Notes: generated by a model from the sequence alone, not told the origin. A DNA stretch of 64,000 nt from GCA-003244245 sp050699875 (GCA_050699875.1 JBOHFX010000153.1:24563-88562); one strand, 5' to 3'; positions 9,168-19,216 are shown, counted from the first letter of the stretch. Made by a program: numbers and translations.

Positions 9168-9896
9168 ATGCTTGCTCGTCGATCTCAGTCGGTTCCGGAG
9201 GGGCGCGGGGTGGTTTGTCACACCTATCACTGCCCTCCGGCGGGCACGTGGACGTTCTTCTACGCGGAGCTAGACAGCGTGGTTGAGGGCGTGGCCGTGA
9301 TCGCTCGGCGGGCGGCAGAGATGATGGCTGATGCATCGACCGCGCTTGTTTATGCCGATGTGCGGATCGCCGAATGGGTCATCTCCGGTGACGGGGAGCT
9401 TCAAGCGATGTGCGATGAGCTGGACCAACGCTGCTCGAAGCTTCTTTTGTTGCAGGCGCCGGTTGCTGCCGATCTACGGGTGATCATTACCGCGATGCGG
9501 GCGGTGGGTGATCTGGGGCGGATGGTCCATCTGGCTCAGCACATCGCCAAGATCGCACGATTGAAGCACCCGAGGGTGCTTATCCCGGACGACATCCGTT
9601 CGATCTTGACCCAGATGAGTATGCGCGCGGTCAGCCTGGCACAGGATGCCGCAGCCGCGATCGAGAGCCGAGATCAGTTGTCTGGTGAGCGGCTAGCGCA
9701 GACTGATGACGAGATCGACGCACTACGCCGGCAGCTTTTCCCGATCCTGTTCTCCCAGGAGTGGTCACATGGGGTGGAGCTAGCGGTGGATGCCGCGCTC
9801 ATCGGCCGCTACTACGAGCGTTTCGCCGACCACGCGGTGACCATCGCAGGTCAGGTCAGTCAGCTTCCTAGTCACGGACTCTCGCCCCAGCGGTGA
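9168..9896 (+). CDS. PhoU-like protein, copy 1
   Basis: The frame encodes 242 residues. The ATG at 9168 follows GAAGGAGGGTAA, the strongest ribosome-binding site here, although homology to the second copy starts only near residue 30 (FFYAELDSVVEGV). The protein is two PhoU three-helix bundles. The first has LLQAPVAADLRVIITAMRAV and the DLGRM motif; the second has LAQTDDEIDALRR and GRYYERFADHAVTI with the metal-binding ERFAD. In bacteria PhoU proteins bind the phosphate transporter and the PhoR/SenX3 kinase to restrain the phosphate regulon. No pst or two-component genes are nearby, so the partner here is unknown. Confidence 0.9.
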   Translation: MLARRSQSVPEGRGVVCHTYHCPPAGTWTFFYAELDSVVEGVAVIARRAAEMMADASTALVYADVRIAEWVISGDGELQAMCDELDQRCSKLLLLQAPVAADLRVIITAMRAVGDLGRMVHLAQHIAKIARLKHPRVLIPDDIRSILTQMSMRAVSLAQDAAAAIESRDQLSGERLAQTDDEIDALRRQLFPILFSQEWSHGVELAVDAALIGRYYERFADHAVTIAGQVSQLPSHGLSPQR

Positions 9897-10283
9897 TGTC
9901 CGTACACAAGGGCTAGTGACGCCACCCTGGTGCCCTGGTGGTGGTGCTGTGGGCGCATCCCGTGCACCGTGCCACGACCGGGGAGAAGCGAGCAGAGCTT
10001 AGGTGGTTAGACCGGGGTGCGGAGCAGCGCGACGGCGGCGGAAAGAATTCCCAAAGTCGGTGTAGTCAGTCTCGACGTCGACGCATACGGCAAAACTATG
10101 CCGCCCCGCACGGATAATTCCCTCGGGCACGAGCCATAAATTAATGACATCGCGGCATTACTGCGCATAGGTCGCTGCGCTGCAATTGAGGCCACCTGCG
10201 ACTCAGCGGGACGATGACCAGCGTGTTGGTCAGCTCCGGTCGCGGGCAGGGCGTCTAGCTGGCCAATCCCCTATCCTTGGGTC
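9897..10283. other. Spacer between the two phoU copies; no supported gene
   Basis: Base composition falls in 10020-10180 (for example AAAGAATTCCCAAAG and AAATTAATGACATC), unlike the rest of the region. No frame has a ribosome-binding site and family resemblance. It may hold the promoter of the second phoU-like gene. Confidence 0.4.
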
Positions 10284-10931
10284 ATGCGGGGAGCCCTCCA
10301 TGTCGAGCTAGATACCCTGATTGGCGACCTGGCCCAGATCACTCGGCTGGCCGGGCAGACAATGACTAATGCCTCCACCGCGCTTCACCAGGCTGACGTA
10401 GGGTTGACCGAGTTGGTCATCTCCAGCCATGGCCACATCATCCTGCTGTGCGAGCATGTGAACCAGCGCTGCCTGAAACATTTGGTATTGCAAGCACCGG
10501 TCGCGACCGACCTACGTACGGTAGTTGCGGCGATGCGGGCAGTAAGCGATCTGGAGCGGATGGGCGCCCTCGGTCGGCACGTCGCCGAGATCACGCGGCT
10601 CAATCAGCCGAGGCTGCCGGTTCCCTATGAGGTCCGTCCCATTCTCGCGCGGATGAGCCTGGTTGCCGTCACCCTGGCCCAAGACGCCGCAGCGACAATT
10701 GAGAACCGGGACCCGCTATCCGGCGAGCGGCTGGCGCAGACTGATGACGAGGTCGACGCATTACGCCGACAGATCTTCCAGATCCTGTTCTCCCAGGACT
10801 GGTCGCACGGGGTCAAGCCAGCGGTGGATGCAGCACTCATCGGCCGCTACTACGAGCGTTTCGCCGACCACGCGGTGGCCATCGCACGTCAGATCAACTT
10901 CCTCGTCACCGGTCTGCCAGTACATCGGTGA
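10284..10931 (+). CDS. PhoU-like protein, copy 2 (tandem paralogue)
   Basis: This 215-residue protein is collinear with copy 1 from its third residue on. It has VLQAPVATDLRTVVAAMRAV, SDLERM, LSGERLAQTDDEVDALRR and GRYYERFADHAVAI. The second halves are almost identical at both DNA and protein level and the first halves are more diverged, which suggests a tandem duplication with later partial homogenisation. Start: ATG at 10284; a canonical ribosome-binding site is not obvious. The metal-binding ERFAD is retained, so both copies look functional. Separate regulation is possible because 387 bp lie between them. Confidence 0.88.
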   Translation: MRGALHVELDTLIGDLAQITRLAGQTMTNASTALHQADVGLTELVISSHGHIILLCEHVNQRCLKHLVLQAPVATDLRTVVAAMRAVSDLERMGALGRHVAEITRLNQPRLPVPYEVRPILARMSLVAVTLAQDAAATIENRDPLSGERLAQTDDEVDALRRQIFQILFSQDWSHGVKPAVDAALIGRYYERFADHAVAIARQINFLVTGLPVHR

Positions 10932-11114
10932 GGTAGTACGGCTAACACAGCAGATGACCAGCAAGATCCCGCCCACACCACCATCCCCGCGAGCGACGCC
11001 GTCAGGTGCATTGACTCCGTCGACGCAGCGTCAGACGATCGCCCGACCGCCTTGGCTTGCGGCGCTACCTGTAGCCGGCACCCAACCCTGTCTGTTTCGA
11101 GCCGCCTCGGCGAG

Positions 11115-11240
11115 TGGCTCGTTGAGACCGCGGTAGAGCCGGAGCAGTGCCTAATCCGTGATCGCAGAAGTCAGGCGGCAGGAGCGAGGGAGATCGCCGG
11201 GGTGTCGCGGTCGTATCGCTTGGGTCACCCTCCAGGACAA
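11115..11240 (-). pseudogene. Remnant of a hicB 3' end joined to IS6 transposase sequence
   Basis: About 120 bp align with 22025-22150. The segment contains the GCGGTAGAGCC-GAGCAGTGCC block, the AGTCAGGC-GCAGGAGCGA block (hicB stop region) and the GATCGCTTGGGT stretch of the hicB coding end. It has small deletions and no open frame. It marks a third copy of the hicAB-IS6 arrangement. The rest of 10932-11380 holds no supported gene. Confidence 0.6.
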
Positions 11241-11380
11241 GCTACCTTCCCCGTTCGCCCGGACACGAGGCATCGTGAACCTCATGCCTTCGGCAACCAG
11301 CCCGGCCACGTTGCGTGCTTGCCCCAGCCGAACATGAGGTCGAGGGCCGACGCCTGATCTTGATTGATTCCAGAAACTGC

Positions 11381-11400
11381 GGCACGCTTCGGAGCGTGCC
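11381..11400 (+). promoter_or_regulatory. Perfect palindrome over the furA start
   Basis: GGCACGCT (11381-11388), a TCGG loop and AGCGTGCC (11393-11400) form an 8-bp perfect inverted repeat that includes the proposed GTG start at 11396. As DNA it could be an operator for the Fur-type protein itself; as RNA it would form a stable hairpin over the start codon. Either would give autoregulation of furA-katG, which is inferred. Confidence 0.5.
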
Positions 11401-11839
11401 AACGACTTCGGACTTCGAGCGCATGTTGCGCGGGGTTGCTCTGCGTGTGACGCGCCCTCGAGTAGCGGTGCTGTCCGCGGTGCACGACCATCCGCACACC
11501 GACACGGATGCGATCATCGGTGTCGTGCGTGAGGATCTCGGTGAGGTGTCCCACCAGGCCGTCTACGACGTGCTGCGGGCGCTGACTGCCGCGGGTCTGG
11601 TGCGGCGTTTCCAGCCGACGGGCTCCGTGGCGCGCTATGAGGCGCGGGTCGGGGACAACCACCACCACGTCGTCTGTCGGTCGTGCGGTGCCATCGCCGA
11701 TGCCGACTGCGCGGTCGGCTACACCCCCTGCCTGACGGCCGCCGACGACTCGGGCTACGAGATCGATGAAGCCGAGGTCATCTACTGGGGCCGATGTCCC
11801 GAGTGTGCCGCGGCAACTTCTGCCGCGTCCGGCGGCTGA
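11396..11839 (+). CDS. furA: Fur-family transcriptional regulator (FurA/CatR type)
   Basis: The protein has 147 residues from a GTG at 11396 (VPTTSDFERMLRGVALRVTR); an internal ATG at 11426 is an alternative. Residues about 10-80 form the winged helix (TRPRVAVLSAVHDHPHTDTD, SHQAVYDVLRALTAAGLVRR). The C-terminal half binds metal: NHHHVVCRSCGAIADADC supplies the His cluster and CxxC, and CPECA near the end is a second Cys pair. In actinobacteria this gene sits immediately before katG and represses it until peroxide stress. The 114-bp spacing to katG on the same strand fits that operon. Confidence 0.9.
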   Translation: MPTTSDFERMLRGVALRVTRPRVAVLSAVHDHPHTDTDAIIGVVREDLGEVSHQAVYDVLRALTAAGLVRRFQPTGSVARYEARVGDNHHHVVCRSCGAIADADCAVGYTPCLTAADDSGYEIDEAEVIYWGRCPECAAATSAASGG

Positions 11840-11953
11840 TCGCAGACACGTAGCGCTCGACGCCAGCAGGGCGACACAGCCTCGGATCCAGAGCAACCGA
11901 CGTCACGAGCAACCAGCCACCAGAAGGAACAGCGAGACAGGAGAAGGACCGAC

Positions 11954-14149
<2,196 letters not shown>

Positions 14150-14153
14150 TCCC

Positions 14154-14192
14154 GATGTCCAGGTCGGCCGCTCATCGGCCGACCTGGACATC
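14154..14192 (+). terminator. Strong hairpin after katG
   Basis: A perfect 17-bp stem, GATGTCCAGGTCGGCCG (14154-14170) pairing with 14176-14192, encloses a CTCAT loop and starts 4 nt after the katG stop. There is no T-tract, as is common for actinobacterial terminators. It would also stop transcription arriving from the reverse-strand gene at 14426. Confidence 0.85.
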
Positions 14193-14425
14193 CTCGGTCG
14201 GGTGCTCCTTCCCCTTCCATCCAGTCACCGGACGAACCCCTGCGGGCAGACACGACGGCGATGGGCGCAGGCCCCGTCGCGAGATCAGGCCCACCGAACC
14301 GCGCTACGTCGACGGCGGTAGCGGGCGCCCGGTTCGGGCCCCGTTCTCAGAGGACTGTTGTGGTTGACGAGGCTCAGTACGGTCGCTAGCCGCGAGGTCC
14401 TTCGCGAGGCGCTCGACGCGCGTAC

Positions 14426-15295
14426 CTAGAACGCTGCCCCGCCGGCAGCTGCCGATGCCGCCTCGGTCGCGCGGAGTGGGGAAGGCCCCCTTTTCGGCGG
14501 TCCGCCGAGGCTTTTGCTGGCGACCAGCAGACGGGCGGCCATCGGTGACGGCTCGATACCGAGGCCGTGCACCAGCAGAGTTCGGCACGTTCCGTAGGCG
14601 CGGCGGGCCTCGACGAGATTTCCCTCGGCTATGTGGATTTTGATGACGGCACGATGGGCGCTCTCGCGGAGGTCGTCTGCGCGAAGCGCAGCCAGGGCCG
14701 CCTCCATGGCGAGACCGAAGTGCTCTTGCGCCGCCAGGCGCTCGGCGATGATCTCGAGCAAGTGCAGTCGAAGCTGCCGTAATCGCTGTCTGTCGGTGAG
14801 CAGCCACTCCTCCTCCCAGTCGGGGAGAAGTTCGCTCTCGGCCTCGATCAGGTTGACCCCGAGGTGGGCGACCGGTATGTCGCCTCGGTCGGCGCCGTCG
14901 GGTGACAGCGCGGCCAGCCCGTACTGGACGAGTTGGCGTATGTCGATGCTCACGGTGTCATCGAGGTCAACGTCACCGCCCGGGCACCAGACCAGGGCTG
15001 GGGCGGCCTGGTTCACCCGCCAGATCGCGGTGCGCAGGCTGGCCAGCGCTCGGTGTTCAGTGGTTTCCGGCCACAGGGTGCCCGCCGCACGGCTGCGGCT
15101 GGTGCGGCCACGCAGCGCGAGCAGTGCGACCAGCCGTTGGGCTGCTGCGGGAAGCGCGGTGTCACGGCCGCGGACCCGAAGTCGGAAGTATCCGAGCATG
15201 GTCAACTCCGCGGCCGGCCCTCGGACCGTGTTCGGGTTATGGGTGACATTGAGCGTTAATCGACTGCACGGGGCGGCAGGATCGCTGGCCGGCAT
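14426..15295 (-). CDS. SARP/AfsR-type transcriptional activator (winged helix + BTAD)
   Basis: The protein has 289 residues from the ATG at 15295. An internal ATG at 15199 has a better ribosome-binding site (GCGGAG), but would trim the first beta strand. An OmpR-like winged helix comes first (MLGYFRLRVRGRDTALP, LVALLALRGRTSRSRAAGTL, RALASLRTAIWRVNQAAP). The bacterial transcriptional activator domain follows (EEWLLTDRQRLRQLRLHLLE, RADDLRESAHRAVIKIHIAE, RAYGTCRTLLVHGLGIEPSP). SARP proteins activate antibiotic or accessory clusters. It diverges from the subtilase operon at 15735, a plausible target, but an IS6 remnant lies between them, so that link is inference. Confidence 0.88.
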   Translation of the reverse strand: MPASDPAAPCSRLTLNVTHNPNTVRGPAAELTMLGYFRLRVRGRDTALPAAAQRLVALLALRGRTSRSRAAGTLWPETTEHRALASLRTAIWRVNQAAPALVWCPGGDVDLDDTVSIDIRQLVQYGLAALSPDGADRGDIPVAHLGVNLIEAESELLPDWEEEWLLTDRQRLRQLRLHLLEIIAERLAAQEHFGLAMEAALAALRADDLRESAHRAVIKIHIAEGNLVEARRAYGTCRTLLVHGLGIEPSPMAARLLVASKSLGGPPKRGPSPLRATEAASAAAGGAAF

Positions 15296-15368
15296 CTCGG
15301 CACGCCCTTCATGCTACGGAGGATTTCGTATCCACCAAATATGAGGGACCGCACCGCCCGGATAGATA

Positions 15369-15612
15369 CAACCGGCTCTGTTGCATAGGCGGGAAGCAGA
15401 CAAAATCATCCGGTGTGCTGCCCTGACCAGACGGCGCAGGCGAGTTCGGCGAAGGCCGCTGGAAGCCGATGCCGTTGGCCGATATCCAAACCGAGGTCGT
15501 AGTGACCGCGACGGAGGTTCTGGGCAAACGCATGCCCGGCACTGATCACTTGTACCGAACGTAACCGTTTCAGGTTGCGCATCGGCCGCAGCCGTGCCTG
15601 CAGACACGGTCC
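15369..15612 (-). pseudogene. IS6-family transposase C-terminal remnant with terminal repeat
   Basis: The reverse strand reads QARLRPMRNLKRLRSVQVIS, then AGHAFAQNLRRGHYDLGLDI, and stops at 15409. This is the typical IS6 transposase C-terminus (LRPMRGLKRxRSAxVxxxGHAFxQNLRRGHYEL). Beyond the stop the element ends in GGCTCTGTTGCATAGGCGGG (plus strand from 15369), the expected IS6-type inverted repeat. The catalytic domain and the other end are absent. Confidence 0.8.
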
Positions 15613-15734
15613 AAACCGTGACCAGTACGCCGCCCGTGACGCCTCTGTGACGGTGCAGTGACGCGGCGCGGGTAGCGTCCTGTGCGTCGATCGATTTCGA
15701 GCGGCGGACGATCGCAGGAAGCCGAGGCAGGTCG

Positions 15735-15983
15735 GTGGCTGAGCCGTGCGAACTCGTGGTGTTGCTCTCCGGCTCGACCGATGAGGCGTCGGGGCTGGCC
15801 AGTGCTCTCTCCGACGTCTCGTTCGAGCAGACCCCGGCGCCTTCCGACGAAGGAGTCGAGAGCTGGTACCTCACTGCCCGGATGGACGACCGGCACGAGG
15901 CCGAGGAGCTCGCACGCCGGATCGGCGAGATGGCGGGTGTCAGGGCTGCCTACGTGAAGCCGGGTGGAGAGCCGCCCCGATAG
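15735..15983 (+). CDS. Free-standing subtilase prodomain-like protein (82 aa)
   Basis: The start is GTG at 15735. The protein resembles the N-terminal region of the protease encoded 43 bp downstream. Both begin with a short beta strand (ELVVLLS here, ELIVIMS there). Both end with a helix and strand: DDR then EELARRIGEMAGVRAAYVKP here, DDR then LESLAESLGQLDGVEAAYVK there. This is the beta-alpha-beta layout of I9-type subtilase propeptides, which fold and inhibit the enzyme. It has no signal peptide. A chaperone or inhibitor acting in trans on the neighbouring protease is the simplest inference; the homology is seen directly, the role is not. Confidence 0.8.
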   Translation: MAEPCELVVLLSGSTDEASGLASALSDVSFEQTPAPSDEGVESWYLTARMDDRHEAEELARRIGEMAGVRAAYVKPGGEPPR

Positions 15984-16026
15984 GTCGGCGCCCCGATCCG
16001 CGGGACTGCACGAGAGGACTGCACCA

Positions 16027-17736
16027 ATGGCGAAGGACACGAATCGCGGCGAGGAGAGGACCGTTCCCAGCCCGGGTCATCCGGAGTTGATCGTGATCAT
16101 GTCGCCCGGCGCCGACGTCAGGGCGACGCCGTCCGGCGTGCGCGCTGCATCGGATGCTGTGGCCGGCGGCCTGACTGCCGCGCTCGACGAGGCCGGGGCG
16201 AGGCTGCGGCCCTTGTTCGGGCCTACCGAGGATCGGGTGCGGGCTGCTAGCGAGGCGGTGGCCGGTTCGCCGGACGCCCCTGATCTCGCCACCTTCTACC
16301 ACGTCGAAGCGCCCGACGACCGGTTGGAGTCCCTCGCCGAGTCCCTCGGGCAGCTCGATGGCGTGGAGGCGGCGTACGTCAAACCGCCGGCCGAACCTGC
16401 GGCGATGACACTCAACGACATGGCTCCGGATGCGGGTGAGCCCCCTGCCGCCACTCCGAGCTTCGAGGCGCGACAGGGCTACCTGAATGCAGCCCCCGGG
16501 GGCATCGATGCCCGCTACGCCTGGACCGTCGCAGGTGGTCGCGGAGCCGGCGTACGGGTCATCGACTGTGAGTGGGGGTGGCGCTTCACCCATGAGGACC
16601 TCACCCAGAATTCCTCCGGCGTACTGGTTGGATCCTCGTTGAGCTACGACGCGGACCCGACAGCGGACACGAGCAACAACCGATCGGTGAACCATGGCAC
16701 TGCTGTGGTCGGTGAGATCGGTGGCGACACGAATGTCCTGGGCATCACGGGCATCGCGCCGGACGCCACCGTCGGAGCCGCCTCGTTCGCGTCGTTCTCG
16801 TCCGCCAGCACCGTCAGGCGAGCCGCCGACAAGCTCGGGGCCGGCGACATCATCCTGTTGGAGATCCATCGACCCGGCCCGCGCCACAACTTCCAGTCCC
16901 GCGAGGACCAGCTGGGATACATCGCCATCGAGTGGTGGCCGGACGACTTTGCCGCAATCCAGTACGCGGTGGGCAAAGGCATCATCGTGGTCGAGGCCGC
17001 CGGCAACGGGGCCGAGGACCTGGACGACGGCCTCTACAACACCCGCCCCGCGGGCTTCCCCGCGAGCTGGCGCAACCCGTTCAACCCGGCAAATACCAGC
17101 TCGCAGGCGGTGCTCGTGGGCGCCGGGGCACCGCCACCGGGAACCCACGGCACCAATCACGGCGCGGACCGATCCCGCCTCGGCTTCTCCAACCACGGCC
17201 GCCGGGTGGACTGCCAGGGGTGGGGCCGGGAGGTGACGACCACCGGGTACGGCGACTTGCAGGGAGGGTCGGACACCGACCTGTGGTACACGGACCGCTT
17301 TTCCGGCACTTCGAGCGCCTCCCCCATCGTGGTCGGTGCGCTGGCCTGCGCGCAGGGAGTCATCCGAGCTCGGGGTGGCACCCTCCTCACGTCAAGCGGG
17401 GCCATCGCGGCCCTGCGGGCCAGCGGTTCGCCGCAGCAGGACCAGCCCGGCCGGCCCGCCACCCAGCGCATCGGGAACCGGCCAAACCTTCGCCAACTCA
17501 TTCCCCAGGTAGCCGACGGTTGGAGCAACAACCGAACGGTGGTCAGGGCTCATGCGAAGAACAGCGCCCAGATGGCATGGGCAGTGCTCAACGGCAGCGG
17601 CTGGATCCGCGTGGCACCACGCTCCCCGGACGGCGTCACCAACAACCTCGCCATCCTGAGCGAGGCACTGGCCAACGGCCGGAAGGTCGACGTCCTGCTC
17701 CAGCAGGGTTCGATCACCGAAGCAACCATCCGCTGA
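16027..17736 (+). CDS. Cytosolic S8 (subtilisin-like) serine protease with N- and C-terminal accessory domains
   Basis: The protein has 569 residues; ATG at 16027 follows ACGAGAGGA. No signal peptide or membrane helix is visible (MAKDTNRGEER). Residues about 15-130 form a prodomain-like region. The S8 catalytic domain spans about 150-465 with D180 (VRVIDCEWGW), H223 (NHGTAVVGEIGG), oxyanion Asn in EAAGNG, and S429 (FSGTSSASPIVVG), so it should be active. A linker (465-500) leads to a C-terminal domain of about 69 residues (KNSAQMAWAVLNGSGW, SPDGVTN, ALANGRKVDVLL, ITEATIR). That domain is repeated as a separate protein immediately downstream. Substrate is unknown. An intracellular subtilase with trans-acting copies of both its flanking domains is unusual. 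Confidence 0.92.
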   Translation: MAKDTNRGEERTVPSPGHPELIVIMSPGADVRATPSGVRAASDAVAGGLTAALDEAGARLRPLFGPTEDRVRAASEAVAGSPDAPDLATFYHVEAPDDRLESLAESLGQLDGVEAAYVKPPAEPAAMTLNDMAPDAGEPPAATPSFEARQGYLNAAPGGIDARYAWTVAGGRGAGVRVIDCEWGWRFTHEDLTQNSSGVLVGSSLSYDADPTADTSNNRSVNHGTAVVGEIGGDTNVLGITGIAPDATVGAASFASFSSASTVRRAADKLGAGDIILLEIHRPGPRHNFQSREDQLGYIAIEWWPDDFAAIQYAVGKGIIVVEAAGNGAEDLDDGLYNTRPAGFPASWRNPFNPANTSSQAVLVGAGAPPPGTHGTNHGADRSRLGFSNHGRRVDCQGWGREVTTTGYGDLQGGSDTDLWYTDRFSGTSSASPIVVGALACAQGVIRARGGTLLTSSGAIAALRASGSPQQDQPGRPATQRIGNRPNLRQLIPQVADGWSNNRTVVRAHAKNSAQMAWAVLNGSGWIRVAPRSPDGVTNNLAILSEALANGRKVDVLLQQGSITEATIR

Positions 17737-17769
17737 CGCCCCGATCTCGACGAACGAAAAGGGCACATC

Positions 17770-17991
17770 ATGTGGCATAACAACCTCTCCGTGATCAGTA
17801 CCCACTGCAAGAACTCCGCCCAGCAGGCGTGGGCCTTCATTCAGGGCTTCTCCGGCTGGATTAGCATCAAGCCGCAGAGCCCCGACGGTGTGACCAACGT
17901 CTTCCTCGTTCTCACGACCGCCCTGGCGAACAGCCGCAAGGTCGACGTGCTGATCGTCAACGGCCAGATCACCGAGGCCACCCTGCGGTGA
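17770..17991 (+). CDS. Free-standing copy of the subtilase C-terminal domain (73 aa)
   Basis: ATG at 17770 follows an AAAAGGG-type ribosome-binding site and lies 33 bp after the protease stop. The whole protein aligns with the last 70 residues of the protease. Shared blocks are KNSAQ-AWA, GWI, SPDGVTN, ALAN-RKVDVL and ITEAT-R, with changes such as His-Cys for His-Ala in the first strand. It is soluble, with alternating strands and no known catalytic motif. It may compete with or dimerise with the protease tail, or act as an adaptor for substrate or ligand. The fold family was not recognised. Confidence 0.85.
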   Translation: MWHNNLSVISTHCKNSAQQAWAFIQGFSGWISIKPQSPDGVTNVFLVLTTALANSRKVDVLIVNGQITEATLR

Positions 17992-18051
17992 CGGGCGCGC
18001 CCACGCAGGCGCTTCGGTCAATACAGGCAGCAGAACCTTGAGAAGGCAACC

Positions 18052-18378
18052 ATGGACCCCGCCATTGTGATCAACATCTACCTGAACCAGGACGCCGCCT
18101 CATCCAGCGTGCCCCACGCAGTGGTGGCGCAGGGCTCCTCCGGGCCCCAGCCCGGCATCGACATCCCACCGCCACCTTCAGCCGACCCGACGGAAGGGTC
18201 AGCAGCGGTCGAAGAGATCCCCCCGCCCCCGACCGTGCCCTCGGATCAGTCGGTCACTCGAACGCCCACTCCCTCGGTGCCGAGCGAATGGTCCGGCCAG
18301 GACGTACCCCCGCCGCCGGTCCTGGACGCGGAGCCAAGCGGCGGTGACGAGGACATCCCTCCACCGCCCAACGAGTGA
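18052..18378 (+). CDS. Proline-rich repeat protein with (D/E)-I/V-PPPP motifs (108 aa)
   Basis: ATG at 18052 follows GAGAAGGCAACC, 60 bp after the preceding gene. A short structured start (MDPAIVINIYLNQDAASSS) is followed by a disordered acidic/proline tail. The tail repeats an acidic-hydrophobic-PPPP unit four times: DIPPPPS, EIPPPPT, DVPPPPV and DIPPPPN at the C-terminus. Spacing is about 21, 29 and 17 residues. There is no signal peptide and no cysteine. Position and orientation make it the last gene of the subtilase operon. The repeats look like binding or cleavage sites for one partner; a substrate or scaffold of the protease is an inference. Confidence 0.8.
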   Translation: MDPAIVINIYLNQDAASSSVPHAVVAQGSSGPQPGIDIPPPPSADPTEGSAAVEEIPPPPTVPSDQSVTRTPTPSVPSEWSGQDVPPPPVLDAEPSGGDEDIPPPPNE

Positions 18379-18460
18379 CGGAGTCCGGAAGTCAAGTCCC
18401 TTGCACCGTCGCCGGCACACCCGTAGTTCGGCGTACAACTGCTCGAACGGACGCGCCCCG

Positions 18461-18482
18461 AGCTGAGCCAGCCGACTCAGCT
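18461..18482 (+). terminator. Weak hairpin after the subtilase operon
   Basis: AGCTGAG (18461-18467) and CTCAGCT (18476-18482) form a 7-bp stem with an 8-nt loop, 80 bp past the last stop. No T-run is present. Confidence 0.3.
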
Positions 18483-18498
18483 TGACGGTGTGTGCAAA

Positions 18499-18687
18499 TC
18501 AGGGTTGAGCTACCTGGCATCCAATGCGATCGAGGTTCCACAAGAAGCGGGCGTCGTCGACTCGGGAGTGAGTGTCGGCGATGGTCGGGGTAGCCACGAT
18601 GGAACGTAACCGGCCCGAAAGCTCGCTGACGATGATCTGTGAGCCCCAACTTGGAAGGCTGCGCTCGACTGTGGTCAGGGACTGCAC
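18499..18687 (-). CDS. Possible small protein or gene fragment (62 aa)
   Basis: A GTG at 18687 opens a frame with natural-looking composition (LTTVERSLPSWGSQIIVSEL, HSRVDDARFLWNLDRIG). No clear ribosome-binding site or family is seen. It could be the surviving end of a larger gene. Confidence 0.3.
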   Translation of the reverse strand: MQSLTTVERSLPSWGSQIIVSELSGRLRSIVATPTIADTHSRVDDARFLWNLDRIGCQVAQP

Positions 18688-18766
18688 GTGCGGCGGTCGA
18701 AGTCACGGGGTCGCGCTAGTGACCGTGGTTGACTGCAGCTAACGGCACGCCGTGTATCCAGCCTGG

Positions 18767-19216
18767 TCAAGTGCCGAGTTGCGCCAAGTAGCGGTTGATC
18801 GACGACGCCCTGTCGGTGCAGGCGTTGTCGATCACCAAGGTGATCTTGGCAGGCCCTTGGGCGGGGAGCAGGGCGGCTGCCTCAGAGGCGTAGGCCGCTG
18901 CGAGGCTCTCCGACTGGGCCCAGAAATCCGAGACGCTTTTGGCGGTAGCAGCAACGATTGCTCCCTTGGCCAATGAGTTGGTGTGCGTGCCGATTTCGGA
19001 ACACTCGCGGAGGAAGGTGTCGATCGCTGTTGCGGCGGCAGCAGCGGAGGCCTGCCGACACCTGGCCATAACCGCCTGGACTTCCGGGAGATCCTTGCCT
19101 TGCGATGCGCTGGTCACGATATCGGTCAGACAGGTCTGCTCGGAGCCGTTGATCTCCAGGAGTTTTGCGCGGAGGCGCTCGACGGGACCAGCCAGTTCGA
19201 GCGGGAGGGACGACAT
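18767..19216 (-). CDS. Uncharacterised alpha-helical protein (149 aa)
   Basis: ATG at 19216 follows GAAGGAG with a spacing of 7, which fixes the start (MSSLPLELAGPVERLRAKLL). The protein is soluble and Ala-rich, with predicted long helices and four cysteines (CLTDIV, CRQAS, CSEIG, CTDRA). There is no signal peptide or known motif. It converges with the subtilase operon, from which it is separated by a possible gene fragment. Composition suggests a helical bundle such as an antitoxin, adaptor or phage-derived protein. No function can be assigned. Confidence 0.7.
   Translation of the reverse strand: MSSLPLELAGPVERLRAKLLEINGSEQTCLTDIVTSASQGKDLPEVQAVMARCRQASAAAAATAIDTFLRECSEIGTHTNSLAKGAIVAATAKSVSDFWAQSESLAAAYASEAAALLPAQGPAKITLVIDNACTDRASSINRYLAQLGT

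Noticed and set aside
15940..17196. 418-codon reverse frame opposite the subtilase
   Set aside because: Antisense shadow; the forward frame contains the full S8 catalytic motifs.
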